Shown: positions 1-8,596, numbered from the stretch's first letter. The stretch is DNA of 64,000 nt from Arsukibacterium tuosuense (GCF_900215315.1 NZ_OBEB01000001.1:682001-746000); one strand, 5' to 3'. The notes: a model not told the origin generated them from the sequence alone. Made by a program: numbers and translations.

Positions 1-735
1 ACTGTCCAGTGTCGCAAGTTAGAAAAATCTATCCCTGGTCCTGCGTTGACCAAGCCTCCTGTTGGCTTTGTCCGTTCTCATTATGGCATTCTGCTGCGTA
101 AAAACTGGTTGGATGCGACCTTCCATTTTTGCCAAAGAGGCTCATACGATACACTATTGGTAGACTACTTAAATGGCCAGCGTAAGCCCTTTACTTTTGT
201 TGATATCGGCGCAAATCAGGGCCTTTATTCTATTCTTGCCGGCCACAACAAACACTGCACCAAAGTTTTCGCATTCGAGCCTGTCGCCAGCACCTTTTCA
301 CTTTTGAAGACGAACCTTGATGTCAATAATGTGGCAGATATTGTCCATCCCATTAATGCCGCTGTTTCTGTCGAAACAGGCAGCAGCAATATAATCAAAA
401 AACCATGGCACAGTGGCGCCGCTACATTACGTAAGCTGCCCCGCTGGTTTCGATTTACAGAAACTATCGCCACCCTTGGCCCTGATAAGCTAACAACATT
501 AATCCCTGCGGAATCTGATTTAATTATTAAAGTCGATGTCGAAGGGCATGAAAAAATAGTGTTTGAAGCGCTGGTGGCATCCGGCTTACTAAGCAATGCC
601 ACAGCCTTGTTTTATGAAGTTAACCGCCGCTGGAGTCAGCAACAAGACCTTGAAACCCTGCTACGTGCGTATGGCTTTAAGAACTTTGTTAACACCTCGT
701 CGAATCTAACATGCGATGTCCTCGCAACCCGCTGA
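1..735 (+). CDS. FkbM family methyltransferase (5' end outside window)
   Basis: Probable SAM-dependent methyltransferase of the FkbM family, which often O-methylates sugars or small metabolites; the substrate cannot be read here. Visible motifs are the SAM-binding motif I (FVDIGANQGLYSILAG), the acidic FAFEP motif that follows it, and the late IIKVDVEGHE motif typical of FkbM. The frame is open to base 1 with no stop, so the gene most likely starts before the window; a TTG at 46 is the first formal start inside, but it has no convincing ribosome-binding site. It runs convergently toward the tRNA-Ser repeat block, whose last partial unit begins 16 bases after its stop codon. It is moderately richer in AT than the core genes, which would fit acquisition at a tRNA locus, but that is inference. 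Confidence 0.8.
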   Translation, partial: TVQCRKLEKSIPGPALTKPPVGFVRSHYGILLRKNWLDATFHFCQRGSYDTLLVDYLNGQRKPFTFVDIGANQGLYSILAGHNKHCTKVFAFEPVASTFSLLKTNLDVNNVADIVHPINAAVSVETGSSNIIKKPWHSGAATLRKLPRWFRFTETIATLGPDKLTTLIPAESDLIIKVDVEGHEKIVFEALVASGLLSNATALFYEVNRRWSQQQDLETLLRAYGFKNFVNTSSNLTCDVLATR

Positions 736-750
736 TTTGTTGAGCCAGGA

Positions 751-793
751 GGTCGAACCTCAGGGTCCGAACCAAATCCTCGTCTCGACGCTT
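751..793 (-). repeat. Partial tRNA-Ser-linked repeat unit
   Basis: These 43 bases match the end of the full units at 794-950 and 951-1106, including the GGTTCGAACC-like T-arm sequence (here with one C substitution) and the ATCCTCGTCTCGACGCTT tail. It is the third, truncated copy, furthest from the tRNA, and lies directly after the stop codon of the methyltransferase gene. Confidence 0.75.
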
Positions 794-950
794 AAATGAA
801 AAAGGCCCACGCTTTGTGGTCAAGAGAGGGATTACCAGAACCATCCCTGGTTCTGGCCCTTTGGGGCCGCACTAAAGTGCGTTCCAACTCGCTCCCGGCG
901 AGTTGGTCGAACCTCAGGGTTCGAACCAAATCCTCGATCTCTGCCGCGTT
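794..950 (-). repeat. tRNA-Ser-linked tandem repeat, distal unit
   Basis: A 157-bp unit, nearly identical to the next one. It carries perfect inverted repeats at 835-843/848-856 (CCAGAACCA/TGGTTCTGG), 868-873/876-881 (CGCACT/AGTGCG), 884-892/898-906 (CCAACTCGC/GCGAGTTGG) and 908-913/918-923 (CGAACC/GGTTCG). Its edges contain pieces of the tRNA-Ser 3' end (GAGAGGGATT and TTCGAACC). Read on the minus strand, each unit finishes with an imperfect hairpin and a run of T, like a decayed terminator. The layout recalls the rtT repeats after E. coli tyrT, which also copy the tRNA 3' end; homology to rtT is not claimed. Confidence 0.85.
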
Positions 951-1106
951 AAATGAAAAAAGGCCCACGCTTTGTGGTCGAGAGAGAGGGATTACCAGAA
1001 CCATCCCTGGTTCTGGCCCTGCGGGCCGCACTGAAGTGCGTTCCAACTTGTTCCTGACAAGTTGGTCGAACCGCAGGGTTCGAACCAAATCCTCGTCTCG
1101 ACGCTT
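951..1106 (-). repeat. tRNA-Ser-linked tandem repeat, proximal unit
   Basis: A 156-bp unit next to the tRNA-Ser terminator. Hairpins sit at 995-1003/1008-1016, 1027-1032/1035-1040, 1043-1051/1057-1065 and in the CGAACC/GGTTCG pair before 1083. The third stem reads CCAACTTGT/ACAAGTTGG here against CCAACTCGC/GCGAGTTGG in the other unit: two base pairs differ and both are changed on both arms, so pairing is kept. That points to selection on the folded form (RNA or single-stranded DNA) rather than on the sequence. Confidence 0.85.
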
Positions 1107-1148
1107 AAATGAAAAAGGCCCACGCAATTGCGTGGGCCTTTTTCATTT
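1107..1148 (-). terminator. Rho-independent terminator of tRNA-Ser
   Basis: Perfect 19-bp inverted repeat (AAATGAAAAAGGCCCACGC and its complement) around a short AATT centre. A-rich and T-rich flanks make it work on either strand; it lies just after the tRNA-Ser 3' end. The tandem repeat units nearby carry a degenerate half of the same hairpin. Confidence 0.85.
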
Positions 1149-1151
1149 GAT

Positions 1152-1241
1152 TGGCGGAGAGAGAGGGATTCGAACCCTCGTTAGGGGTTAACCTAAACAC
1201 ACTTTCCAGGCGTGCGCCTTCAGCCACTCAGCCATCTCTCC
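1152..1241 (-). tRNA. tRNA-Ser (anticodon GGA)
   Basis: The reverse strand reads as a class II tRNA: GGAGAGA acceptor arm, D-arm GGCTGAGTGGCTGAAGG, anticodon loop CTGGAAA (anticodon GGA at 1205-1207), a long variable arm TTTAGGTTAACCCCTAA, T-arm GAGGGTTCGAATCCCTC, and an encoded CCA. It closely matches E. coli serine GGA tRNA in the anticodon stem-loop. Confidence 0.97.
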
Positions 1242-1265
1242 GGAACTTGCGTTGCAAGCGCGGCT

Positions 1266-1294
1266 ATACTAGGGAAATTCACCGCGCGCTGCAA
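1266..1294 (-). promoter_or_regulatory. Promoter of tRNA-Ser
   Basis: On the minus strand, TTGCAG (1294-1289) and TAGTAT (1271-1266) are separated by 17 bases. The stretch between the -10 box and the tRNA begins GC-rich, as in stringently controlled stable RNA promoters. Confidence 0.6.
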
Positions 1295-1356
1295 CTGTTA
1301 TATCTATAAGTGCTTTGTTTATGGCTGCTTTTTAAGCAGTCACAGCCCGTTTTAGC

Positions 1357-2415
1357 TTAAGCGTTGCCTTTTACCTGCATTTTTAGCTCTTTAGCGAAGT
1401 TCAGCATCCGGTTCAGCGGCACTAAGGCTTTTTCGCGCAGGGCTGCATCGACAAAGATCTCATGGCCGGTGGTGTCGGTTAACGCTGCCTCAATCGCTTT
1501 TAAGCCGTTCATTGCCATCCAGGGGCAGTGAGCGCAGCTGCGGCAGGTGGCGCCGTTACCGCCGGTTGGGGCTTCGATAAAGGTACGGTCCGGCATCTGC
1601 TGTTGCATCTTATAAAAAATGCCTTTGTCGGTCGCGACAATAAAGGTGCTGTTCGGCAGGGTCTGGCTGGCTTTAATCAGCTGACTGGTGGAGCCCACAG
1701 CATCGGCCAGTTGTACTACGCTGTCAGGAGACTCCGGGTGCACCAGCACTGCCGCTTCCGGGTGCTGCTTTTTCAGCTCGACTAACGCATTGGCTTTAAA
1801 CTCGTCGTGGACGATACAGGCGGCGTCCCAAAGCAACATATCAGCGCCGGTTTGCTTTTGCACATAAGCACCCAGGTGCTTATCCGGGCCCCACAGAATT
1901 TTTTTACCCTGGCTATCTAAGTAATCGACCACATCCAGGGCAATAGACGAGGTAACCACCCAGTCAGCGCGCGCTTTAACCGCCGCAGAGGTATTGGCAT
2001 ACACCACCACTACCCGGTCTGGATGGGCGTCGCAAAACGCTGAAAACGGCTCTGCCGGGCAGCCTAAGTCCAGGGAACAGGTGGCCTCAAGTGTCGGCAT
2101 CAGTACGGTTTTATTCGGGGTCAGAATTTTCGCGGTTTCGCCCATAAACTTAACGCCGGCAACAATTAATGTCTCTGCCGGGTGTTCGTTACCAAAACGG
2201 GCCATTTCCAGTGAGTCTGACACGCAGCCGCCGGTTTCTTCAGCCAGGGCCTGAATTTCCGGATCGGTATAGTAATGGGCGACCAGCACAGCATTTTTTT
2301 GCTGTAGCAGCGCTTTAATCCGGGTTTTATATTCGACCTTTTCATCTGCAGACAAAGGCACAGGTTTTCTGGGGAACCTGAAATCCTGCTCGCTAAAATA
2401 CATCGACTGCGTCAT
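1357..2415 (-). CDS. nadA: Quinolinate synthase A
   Basis: Cytoplasmic [4Fe-4S] enzyme that condenses iminoaspartate (from NadB) with dihydroxyacetone phosphate to give quinolinate, the precursor of NAD. The 352-residue product has the expected family length and the paired N-terminal signatures [13 protein letters not shown] and [11 protein letters not shown]. Cluster cysteines appear in TCSLDLGCP and in [13 protein letters not shown] near the C-terminus. The gene lies downstream of the tRNA-Lys cluster and the tol-pal operon in the same orientation, as in E. coli, where nadA also follows the lysine tRNA genes. The ATG start is followed at once by the typical short variable N-terminus; no other start looks better. 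Confidence 0.97.
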   Translation of the reverse strand: MTQSMYFSEQDFRFPRKPVPLSADEKVEYKTRIKALLQQKNAVLVAHYYTDPEIQALAEETGGCVSDSLEMARFGNEHPAETLIVAGVKFMGETAKILTPNKTVLMPTLEATCSLDLGCPAEPFSAFCDAHPDRVVVVYANTSAAVKARADWVVTSSIALDVVDYLDSQGKKILWGPDKHLGAYVQKQTGADMLLWDAACIVHDEFKANALVELKKQHPEAAVLVHPESPDSVVQLADAVGSTSQLIKASQTLPNSTFIVATDKGIFYKMQQQMPDRTFIEAPTGGNGATCRSCAHCPWMAMNGLKAIEAALTDTTGHEIFVDAALREKALVPLNRMLNFAKELKMQVKGNA

Positions 2416-2506
2416 AACACCTGACCGGTTGCGTAAAAAGGCACGTATTATACACTCGGCAAGCTGGCAATAACAGTATTTAACATAGAGGTGTTTAGGG
2501 GGTGTT

Positions 2507-2582
2507 TGGTGGGTCGTGCTGGATTCGAACCAGCGACCAATTGATTAAAAGTCAACTGCTCTACCAACTGAGCTAACGACCC
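2507..2582 (-). tRNA. tRNA-Lys (anticodon UUU), copy 4 of 4
   Basis: The minus strand gives a 76-base cloverleaf: acceptor GGGTCGT, D-arm AGCTCAGTTGGTAGAGC, anticodon loop CTTTTAA, T-arm CTGGTTCGAATCCAG, encoded CCA. It is the most promoter-distal of four identical copies. A 19-bp spacer (AAACAAGGTAAACGCGAAG) separates it from the next copy. Confidence 0.97.
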
Positions 2583-2601
2583 AAACAAGGTAAACGCGAA
2601 G

Positions 2602-2677
2602 TGGTGGGTCGTGCTGGATTCGAACCAGCGACCAATTGATTAAAAGTCAACTGCTCTACCAACTGAGCTAACGACCC
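2602..2677 (-). tRNA. tRNA-Lys (anticodon UUU), copy 3 of 4
   Basis: Same 76-base sequence as the neighbouring copies, on the minus strand with encoded CCA. It is flanked on both sides by the same 19-bp spacer, so copies 2 to 4 form a 95-bp-period tandem array that arose by recent duplication. Confidence 0.97.
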
Positions 2678-2696
2678 AAACAAGGTAAACGCGAAG

Positions 2697-2772
2697 TGGT
2701 GGGTCGTGCTGGATTCGAACCAGCGACCAATTGATTAAAAGTCAACTGCTCTACCAACTGAGCTAACGACCC
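2697..2772 (-). tRNA. tRNA-Lys (anticodon UUU), copy 2 of 4
   Basis: Same 76-base tRNA as the other copies, with encoded CCA. The spacer between it and the first copy (2773-2798) is different in sequence and 26 bp long, so the last three copies duplicated separately from the first. Confidence 0.97.
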
Positions 2773-2798
2773 ACTTCGGTGTACTTGTCTGTGCGGTT

Positions 2799-2874
2799 TG
2801 GTGGGTCGTGCTGGATTCGAACCAGCGACCAATTGATTAAAAGTCAACTGCTCTACCAACTGAGCTAACGACCC
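2799..2874 (-). tRNA. tRNA-Lys (anticodon UUU), copy 1 of 4
   Basis: First copy in the minus-strand transcription unit, again a full cloverleaf with a TTT anticodon and CCA. It lies directly downstream of the promoter at 2890-2917. The conserved position between cpoB and nadA matches the lysine tRNA operon of E. coli. Confidence 0.97.
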
Positions 2875-2889
2875 TCACCGCGGACGCAT

Positions 2890-2917
2890 ATCTTACTGAT
2901 TTACGGCGCCAGTGCAA
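2890..2917 (-). promoter_or_regulatory. Promoter of the tRNA-Lys array
   Basis: Minus-strand TTGCAC (2917-2912) and TAAGAT (2895-2890) with a 16-base spacer. The GC-rich ATGCGTCCGCGG after it fits a stringently controlled tRNA promoter. Confidence 0.55.
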
Positions 2918-2978
2918 CCGAAAATTGTTAAAAAGGCTGCCATCCTGGCCTGACTGCGCAAAAAGCCAGCGATATGAA

Positions 2979-3005
2979 ACAACAAAGCCAACCTGAGGGT
3001 TGGCT
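2979..3005 (-). terminator. Terminator of the tol-pal operon
   Basis: Minus-strand hairpin AGCCAACC/GGTTGGCT with a 4-base loop (2986-3005) followed by TTGTTGTTT, a few bases after the cpoB stop codon. The T-run is imperfect. Confidence 0.6.
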
Positions 3006-3013
3006 GCTACGAC

Positions 3014-3811
3014 TTATTTCAGTGCGTCCAGTCGTTCTTGCGCCAGTCGGGCGGACGTAGCCGAGGCGTGATCGTTGACTAACTGCTGATAAAACCGCCT
3101 TGCCGCGTCTTTATTATTTTCCCGCTCTGCGACCTGCCCCAGCTTTAACAGGGCATCAGGCACTTTATTAGAGGTCTCAAAGTTAGATACAACCCGCTCA
3201 AAATGGGTTTTGGCCTTTGCCAGGTCATTGTTATTAAACAATAACTGTCCCAGCCAGTAATGGGCATTGGGCGCGTAGCCGGAGTTGGGGTAGTTTTTGA
3301 TAAAGGCTTCAAACTCAGGGATAGCCGCATCGTAACGCCGATCCTTCAATACCATATTTACGGCTTTATCGTAAGCATCGTTTTCTGACATATTTGAAGA
3401 ATAGGAAACGGTAGGTATGCTGTTAACATCGCTGGAAACAGGCGGTTGGGCGGCAGTACTGGTTTGCAGCGCCCCTACCCTGCGATCAATTTCCTGATAT
3501 AAATCGCGTTGGCGTTGCAGCATTTCATCCAGCTGGTAGGTGTGTGTTTCCGTAACCCCACGGATCTGGCTGACTTCATCCAGCAATAAATTTAATTGCT
3601 GCTGCATCTGCATCTGACCCTGGGCCCGGGCTTCTACCACCCGCTCCAATGTTGCCAGACGTTGCTCCAGCGTACCGCTGCCAGGGCTGGCAAGTTGCTG
3701 GTTTGGCGTGATATTTCTGCCCAGCTCAGTAACCGGTGCCGGGTTAGCCCAGGCACCGCTACTCACTAAGGACAGAGCAACCCACAGTGTTTTATTTACT
3801 GTCATGATCAC
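3014..3811 (-). CDS. cpoB: Cell division coordinator CpoB (YbgF)
   Basis: Periplasmic protein of the Tol-Pal system that links outer-membrane constriction to septal peptidoglycan synthesis through TolA and PBP1B. The 265-residue product has a Sec signal peptide (hydrophobic stretch, then GAWANPAP), an N-terminal coiled coil rich in Q and L (about residues 45-110) that forms the trimer, and a C-terminal TPR domain (about 145-265) with repeats such as AIPEFEAFIKNYPNSGYAPNA. It is the last gene of the operon, 19 bases after pal, and is followed by a terminator hairpin. The domain order and position leave little doubt. Confidence 0.95.
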   Translation of the reverse strand: MIMTVNKTLWVALSLVSSGAWANPAPVTELGRNITPNQQLASPGSGTLEQRLATLERVVEARAQGQMQMQQQLNLLLDEVSQIRGVTETHTYQLDEMLQRQRDLYQEIDRRVGALQTSTAAQPPVSSDVNSIPTVSYSSNMSENDAYDKAVNMVLKDRRYDAAIPEFEAFIKNYPNSGYAPNAHYWLGQLLFNNNDLAKAKTHFERVVSNFETSNKVPDALLKLGQVAERENNKDAARRFYQQLVNDHASATSARLAQERLDALK

Positions 3812-3830
3812 TCTTTTTTGTTATTAACTA

Positions 3831-4361
3831 TTAGTAAACCAGTACTGCACGACGGTTTTTAGCAAAACCTGTCTCTGTACGTGATCTGTCAACTGGCTTC
3901 TCTTCACCGTAGCTAACGGTAGACAACTGGCCGGCAGACACACCCAGGTTTTGTAAATAAGATACCACTGCCTGAGCACGACGCTCACCTAACGCAATGT
4001 TGTACTCTGGGGTACCGCGCTCATCAGAATGACCTTCGATGGTCACACGGACGCTTGGGTTAGCCCGTAAAAAGGTACCATGAGCTTCCAGTACTTCAAC
4101 GAACTCAGGACGAACGGTAGCCCGGTCGAAATCGAAATAAATGGTGTTTTCCTGGCGCAATGCTTCCAGTTTCTGACGCATTTGCTCAGCAGGGCTGACA
4201 ACTGGCTCGGCAGTTTCAACCTGTACAGTTTCGGTGACCTGCTCAGCAGCTTCTGAGGTGCGGGCATCGTCAGCAGAAGTTGATGACGTTGAGCTACAGG
4301 CGGCTAATGTCATCACAGGTACTGCGACTAATAAAGCCTTTAACACTTTGTTTAAGTTCAT
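3831..4361 (-). CDS. pal: Peptidoglycan-associated lipoprotein Pal
   Basis: Outer-membrane lipoprotein that binds peptidoglycan and TolB. A lipoprotein signal ends in the lipobox LAAC (Cys about residue 22), followed by a Ser/Thr/Ala-rich linker and an OmpA-like domain (about 70-176). The domain shows the signatures IYFDFDRATV, IEGHSDERGTPEYN and LGERRAQAVVSYL, with the Asp and Arg that grip meso-diaminopimelate. At 176 residues it has the normal length. It sits between tolB and cpoB in the conserved order. Confidence 0.97.
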   Translation of the reverse strand: MNLNKVLKALLVAVPVMTLAACSSTSSTSADDARTSEAAEQVTETVQVETAEPVVSPAEQMRQKLEALRQENTIYFDFDRATVRPEFVEVLEAHGTFLRANPSVRVTIEGHSDERGTPEYNIALGERRAQAVVSYLQNLGVSAGQLSTVSYGEEKPVDRSRTETGFAKNRRAVLVY

Positions 4362-4396
4362 TTTGTTGTCCTTAGTAAGTTAACCACGTTTTTGTT

Positions 4397-5746
4397 TTAT
4401 AAAAAAGGTGACCAGGCTGGCGATTTAACCTGTCCATCTATCGCCGGCAGTCGGGCTTTAAAGCGTCCATCCATTGAAACCAGTGCCAACACCTGCGACG
4501 AACCATGCATAGTGCTGTAAATAATCATCGAACCATTTGGCGCAATACTGGGTGACTCATCCAGATTGGTTTTAGTCAGCACCTGCAAAAAGCGGCTTTG
4601 CCGATCCATTTTTGCAATATGATACTGGCCCTGAGTCCGGTTCACCATTACGATAGTGCTGCCATCGGGTGTATAGGCGCCCGCCAGATTCATCTCACCT
4701 TCAAAAGTCAACCGTCTGGTAGTGCCTGTTGCTAAATTTACGCTATATAGCTGGGGATTGCCACCTCTGTCCGAACTGAACACCAGTTCCTTGCCATCGG
4801 GTGACCAGTTAGGCTCAGTATCGATAGCGCGCTGATTGGTTATCCGACGTAACGCCTTGGTAGCAATATTTAAAGTATAAATTTCAGGGTTACCATCTCT
4901 GGACAATACCAGGGCAAGGCTCTCACCATCCGGTGACCAGACTGGTGCGCCGTTTATGCCCGGAAAGGTGCTGACGACGGTACGCCGGCCACTGTAAATA
5001 TCCTGGATAAAAATCTGAGCCTGCCGACGCTCAAAGGTAACATAGGCCAGCTTGGTACCATCGGGTGACCAGCTGGGCGACATTAACGGCTCTTTCGAAC
5101 GCAGCAATATTTGTTCATTAACACCGTCGTAGTCGGCGACCACTAACTGATAAGGGAATTCGTTGTCCGGCCGCACCAGCACATAAGCAATTTTCGTTAA
5201 GAAAGCGCCGCGCTCGCCGGTCAGCTTTTCATAAACAATATCGCTGATCCGGTGGGCATACTGGCGGAACTGGCTGCCATTAATGGTGGTTTCCCGGCTA
5301 TCCAGTACGTGTTCGTTGCTGGTGACCAGTTTACCGGCATTGAGCATTTGCGAACTGGGGCCGCTGTTACCTTTTAGCACATCTATCAGCTCAAAACTTA
5401 CCGTGTAGCGGTCAATACCGATCTCGTTAATCTGGCCCATGACAATGGCTTCAACGCCTTCACGCGCCCATGCCGCATAGTCTATTTCACTGGCTTTAGC
5501 CGGCCGCTGCGGCATCTTTATACTGGCTAACGGGCTGAATTTACCACTGCGCATCAAATCGGCGGACACAATCTCTGCCAGGTTTTCATTTGGCCTGGTG
5601 GTGCCATTAAAACTGAAAGGTAAAATGGCCACTGGCCTGGCAGAATCTATGCCTTCGGTAATCACAATTTCCAGCGACGCGCGGGCCAGCGCCGGAACCA
5701 ATAGGAGTGCCAGGAGTAAGGTCTTTTTAAGTAAATTAGTCATCAT
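4397..5746 (-). CDS. tolB: Tol-Pal system beta-propeller protein TolB
   Basis: Periplasmic protein with an N-terminal domain (about 25-165) that contacts TolA and a six-bladed propeller (about 170-449) that binds Pal. Propeller blades show as repeated [28 protein letters not shown] and [15 protein letters not shown] motifs. A Sec signal peptide ends after LVPALARA. I place the start at the first ATG of an ATG-ATG pair, where TGATG overlaps the tolA stop by one base, instead of the TTG one codon earlier; the overlap implies translational coupling to tolA. The 449-residue length is usual for the family. Confidence 0.96.
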   Translation of the reverse strand: MMTNLLKKTLLLALLLVPALARASLEIVITEGIDSARPVAILPFSFNGTTRPNENLAEIVSADLMRSGKFSPLASIKMPQRPAKASEIDYAAWAREGVEAIVMGQINEIGIDRYTVSFELIDVLKGNSGPSSQMLNAGKLVTSNEHVLDSRETTINGSQFRQYAHRISDIVYEKLTGERGAFLTKIAYVLVRPDNEFPYQLVVADYDGVNEQILLRSKEPLMSPSWSPDGTKLAYVTFERRQAQIFIQDIYSGRRTVVSTFPGINGAPVWSPDGESLALVLSRDGNPEIYTLNIATKALRRITNQRAIDTEPNWSPDGKELVFSSDRGGNPQLYSVNLATGTTRRLTFEGEMNLAGAYTPDGSTIVMVNRTQGQYHIAKMDRQSRFLQVLTKTNLDESPSIAPNGSMIIYSTMHGSSQVLALVSMDGRFKARLPAIDGQVKSPAWSPFL

Positions 5747-6693
5747 CAAAATTCTGGTGCCACCGTTAAAGTTATATCTTTCAGTTGATTATAAACATCA
5801 GGATCAGTCGAAACCGGCAAGGTTCCTGCCCGGTTTACTGCTCGGATGGCGGCGTCTGCTACCTGACGGTCACCACTGACATAACGCACGTCTGTCACAA
5901 AGCCGCTGCTTGCCAGCCTGATATTAATCCGGGCCGTTTTACCGCGCATGTTTTCATCTACCAATAAGTTACGTTGAATTGCATCACGGATCATCGCCGT
6001 ATAGCGCTGTACTTCTGTCACCGCCTGCTGCGCCCGGGCCTGGCGTCTTGCTTCAGCCTCTTTGGCCATTTGTTCCTGTAACTGCCGCTCACGCTCGGCC
6101 TGCTCTCTGGCTTCCCGTGCCTTGCGTTCCCGCTCGGCCTGTTCTTTCGCTTCGGCTTCAGCAGCTAAGCGTCGGCGCTCTTCTGCAGCTTTAGCGGCAG
6201 CTTCTGCTTTTTTCTGCTCTGCCTCGCGGGCTTTACGGGCTTCTTCTGCCTGCTTAGCTTTCGCTGCTTCTGCCTGCTGCTGCTTTTGCGCCTCTGCAGC
6301 TGCAGCCTTGGATTTACGTGCGGCTTCATCTGCCTGGCGTTTCTGCTCAGCAACGCGTTTTAAGCGCTCTTCTTCTGCAGCCCGGTTACGCTCAGCCTGC
6401 TTAGCTCTGCGCTCTAGCGCGGCAATCCGATCTTCCTCAGCTTTTTTTGCGTCATCACGATTTTTCTGAATTTCAGCAACCCGCTGCTCCAGCTGTTTGC
6501 GATCAATTGCTACCGCTTCCACCGGAGCCGGATTAGTCTCGACTGCCTGCTCAGTACTGACAGACAGCTCAACCGTTTTGCGCTTAAAACTTATATTGGC
6601 GCCAAAGATCAGCAACAGCAAAATGGCGACGTGTAACGTCAGCGATTTTGCTAATGGCGTTGTCAGTGCTGGTTTAAGCTTATTAAACTTCAT
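5746..6693 (-). CDS. tolA: Cell envelope integrity protein TolA
   Basis: Inner-membrane protein that spans the periplasm and passes proton-motive-force energy from TolQR to TolB-Pal. It has one N-terminal membrane helix (about 15-35, [20 protein letters not shown]), a long Ala/Lys/Glu/Arg-rich helical domain II (about 65-225) and a TonB-like C-terminal domain III (about 225-315) with [20 protein letters not shown]. At 315 residues domain II is shorter than in E. coli TolA (421 residues), as is common outside the enterics. The gene overlaps tolR by 11 bases. The biased helix composition produces a spurious open frame on the other strand. Confidence 0.95.
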   Translation of the reverse strand: MKFNKLKPALTTPLAKSLTLHVAILLLLIFGANISFKRKTVELSVSTEQAVETNPAPVEAVAIDRKQLEQRVAEIQKNRDDAKKAEEDRIAALERRAKQAERNRAAEEERLKRVAEQKRQADEAARKSKAAAAEAQKQQQAEAAKAKQAEEARKAREAEQKKAEAAAKAAEERRRLAAEAEAKEQAERERKAREAREQAERERQLQEQMAKEAEARRQARAQQAVTEVQRYTAMIRDAIQRNLLVDENMRGKTARINIRLASSGFVTDVRYVSGDRQVADAAIRAVNRAGTLPVSTDPDVYNQLKDITLTVAPEF

Positions 6694-7108
6694 TATCAGT
6701 CATTAAACCCACTGCCGGCGCGCCGGCATTTTTCAAAACATTAATCAGGCGGATAACGGCCTCATAGCTTACCGCTTTATCCCCTTTCACAATTACCTGA
6801 GTACCCGGTTCAATTGTCAGCCAACTTGCCACTTCTACCTGCAGTTCTGCTGAGGTAAAAGGTCCTTGCTGGTTGCCGTCTTTCTCAAAGTAATACAAAC
6901 CATCACTGTCTACCGTGGCCACCAATGGTGTTTTGCCTTCCGTCATCTGGGCAATTGGCTCGGCCGCCGACTTTGGCAACTCTACTTTAACGCCCTGGGT
7001 AATTAACGGCGTCGTCACCATAAAAATAACCAGCAGCACCAGCATAACATCAATGTATGGCACCACGTTTATTTCAGCCATCATCCGCCGTTTTTTCCGG
7101 ACGTACAT
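6683..7108 (-). CDS. tolR: Protein TolR
   Basis: Part of the TolQR stator that uses the proton gradient to drive TolA. The 141-residue ExbD/TolR-type protein has one membrane helix (about 15-37) with the proton-binding Asp in YIDVMLVLLVIFMVTTPL, and a periplasmic domain with the VIVKGDKAVSYEAVIRLI motif. Its start codon overlaps the tolQ stop by one base and its end overlaps tolA, so the three are co-translated. Confidence 0.96.
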   Translation of the reverse strand: MYVRKKRRMMAEINVVPYIDVMLVLLVIFMVTTPLITQGVKVELPKSAAEPIAQMTEGKTPLVATVDSDGLYYFEKDGNQQGPFTSAELQVEVASWLTIEPGTQVIVKGDKAVSYEAVIRLINVLKNAGAPAVGLMTDNEV

Positions 7109-7794
7109 TACGCAGCCTCTGTGCTGTTAACAGCCTGTCGGTGCAGGATGTTAGAAAACTCTTCAACAAAGTTGACGTAACTGCTCTCGAGCAGTTCAAC
7201 CTGGTGGGAAAATTTGTTATAGGCAATAACCGCCGGAATAGCGGCAAACAAACCGATAGCCGTAGCGATAAGCGCCTCGGCAATACCGGGGGCCACCATG
7301 GCTAACGTGGCTTGTTGCACCGCGCCCAGGGCAATAAAAGAATTCATGATGCCCCATACGGTACCGAATAAACCAATGTAAGGGCTGATAGACCCTACAG
7401 TCGCCAGGAAAGGTAAATTGGTTTCCAGTCGTTCTACTTCGCGCGACAGACCGACCCGCATTGCCCGTTGCGCGCCTTCCATTAACGCAGCGGGTTGTTG
7501 CCGGCTGCTTTTGTGTAGCCGGGCAAACTCTTTAAAACCCGCTTTAAATAAAGCCTCTAAGCCAATATTGCTCTGGCGGGCACTGACTTCGGCATACAGC
7601 TTCGACAGATCAATTCCGGACCAGAATTTATCTTCAAATTTCTTGGCGTCCGTCAGCGCTTCTTTCAGTACTTTTTTTCTTTTGAAAATCATGCTCCAGG
7701 AGGCAACCGACATACCAACTAAAATTAACATTACAGCCTGCACCACAATACTGGCATCGAGTAATAAATGAAGAATGGAAATTTCACCTGACAC
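7108..7794 (-). CDS. tolQ: Protein TolQ
   Basis: Proton-channel subunit of the Tol-Pal motor (MotA/TolQ/ExbB family). The 228-residue protein has three membrane helices (about 15-37, 135-160 and 170-195). Conserved positions include [19 protein letters not shown] and [28 protein letters not shown], where the Thr residues lining the channel lie. The gene overlaps ybgC by 11 bases and tolR by one. Length and order match the family exactly. Confidence 0.97.
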   Translation of the reverse strand: MSGEISILHLLLDASIVVQAVMLILVGMSVASWSMIFKRKKVLKEALTDAKKFEDKFWSGIDLSKLYAEVSARQSNIGLEALFKAGFKEFARLHKSSRQQPAALMEGAQRAMRVGLSREVERLETNLPFLATVGSISPYIGLFGTVWGIMNSFIALGAVQQATLAMVAPGIAEALIATAIGLFAAIPAVIAYNKFSHQVELLESSYVNFVEEFSNILHRQAVNSTEAA

Positions 7795-8194
7795 GCGTTA
7801 ACACCTCTGCAATTTCGGCCGGCATAGGCCGGGCTTTCATGGCCTGCTTGTCAATACAGGCAACTTTTATTTCAGCCTGACACACTAACTGGGCCGAAGC
7901 ATTATAAATTTGCTGGGAAAAAATGATACTTGCTGACTTTAAGGTACTGATTTGACTCGATACCGTCAATAATTCATTAAAACCTGCACTTTTTTTGTTG
8001 TTCATTAAAACCTGAGTAACAACAAAGGCGATATTATTTGACAACAATATATCCTGCTCAACACCCAGAGCCCGTAACCATTCAGTGCGGGCTCTTTCAA
8101 AAAATTTCAGGTAATTAGCGTAGTAAACGATGCCACCGGCATCAGTATCTTCATAATATACCCGTATTGGGAATTCGAAGTTCTTATCTGGCAT
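7784..8194 (-). CDS. ybgC: Tol-Pal system-associated acyl-CoA thioesterase YbgC
   Basis: Small hot-dog-fold thioesterase of the 4-hydroxybenzoyl-CoA thioesterase family, first gene of the tol-pal operon. In E. coli it acts on acyl-CoA/ACP and associates with phospholipid synthesis enzymes. The catalytic motif [20 protein letters not shown] with its Asp is present at about residues 13-32, and the total of 136 residues is typical. The gene lies alone after a 750-bp non-coding region to its 5' side, so the operon promoter should be there. Confidence 0.95.
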   Translation of the reverse strand: MPDKNFEFPIRVYYEDTDAGGIVYYANYLKFFERARTEWLRALGVEQDILLSNNIAFVVTQVLMNNKKSAGFNELLTVSSQISTLKSASIIFSQQIYNASAQLVCQAEIKVACIDKQAMKARPMPAEIAEVLTRVR

Positions 8195-8530
8195 TTGTAG
8201 TCACATCTTTTGTTGCTGCGTATGATAATTAGCCGGCTGGCCAAACTCAATGGCTAACCCCACTCCACTGCAATTATATTTATTTGCAACGACCTCTTGC
8301 ATCATGGTCAAAAAGCAGACCCTGATGCCCCGTTGAAGTTCAATTTGTTGTCAACTCAGTTTATTTCAATAGAAGCACTCATAAACCACAACACAAACCA
8401 CAACACAAACCACAAAAAGTAATCCGAGCTATCATCCACATTTAAACTTAATCACAGATGAATAAAGGCCTTGTTTAAAAACAGCTTTGCTGACTGGTTA
8501 ATTAAGCAGCAACACCATACCCTCTTCACA
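8195..8530. other. AT-rich non-coding region upstream of ybgC
   Basis: No gene can be supported here. On the minus strand a perfect TATAAT (8278-8273) lies about 80 bases before ybgC, but no good -35 box sits 16-18 bases from it, so it is only a possible operon promoter. At 8383-8415 a 12-bp sequence (AAACCACAACAC) is repeated two and three-quarter times. Nothing else is recognisable. Confidence 0.4.
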
Positions 8531-8550
8531 TTAGTTATTCTAATAACTAA
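8531..8550. promoter_or_regulatory. Palindrome upstream of the small-RNA promoter
   Basis: Perfect inverted repeat TTAGTTATT-CT-AATAACTAA, ending 17 bases before the -35 box at 8568. Place and symmetry suit a binding site for a dimeric activator; the regulator is not known. Confidence 0.4.
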
Positions 8551-8567
8551 GTGCTAATTTTTCTCGT

Positions 8568-8596
8568 TTGAAGTAATTACTCAAACTCCTTAACAT
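8568..8596 (+). promoter_or_regulatory. Promoter of candidate small RNA
   Basis: TTGAAG (8568-8573) and TAACAT (8591-8596) with an ideal 17-base spacer. The predicted start lies near 8603, and the transcript would be antiparallel to all flanking genes. Confidence 0.5.

Noticed and set aside
30..50. Similarity of ATCCCTGGTCCTGCG at the window start to the hairpin part of the tRNA-Ser repeats
   Set aside because: Only about 15 bases match, inside an open coding frame; too short to claim that the methyltransferase gene sits between repeat copies.
792..1191. Open frames on both strands over the tRNA-Ser repeat block
   Set aside because: They arise from repeated hairpin sequence and tRNA antisense (the plus frame ends in the familiar GERGIRTLVRG artefact); no ribosome site and no protein family.
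2668..2859. Minus-strand frame across two tRNA-Lys copies
   Set aside because: It is the translation of tRNA genes (repeated [19 protein letters not shown]), a well-known false gene.
6062..6469. Plus-strand frame of 135 codons opposite tolA
   Set aside because: It mirrors the biased Ala/Lys/Glu codons of TolA domain II and is a Ser/Ala/Cys-rich shadow.
8273..8278. TATAAT upstream of ybgC as a firm promoter
   Set aside because: The -10 is perfect but no acceptable -35 box lies at the right distance, so it is only mentioned as a possibility.
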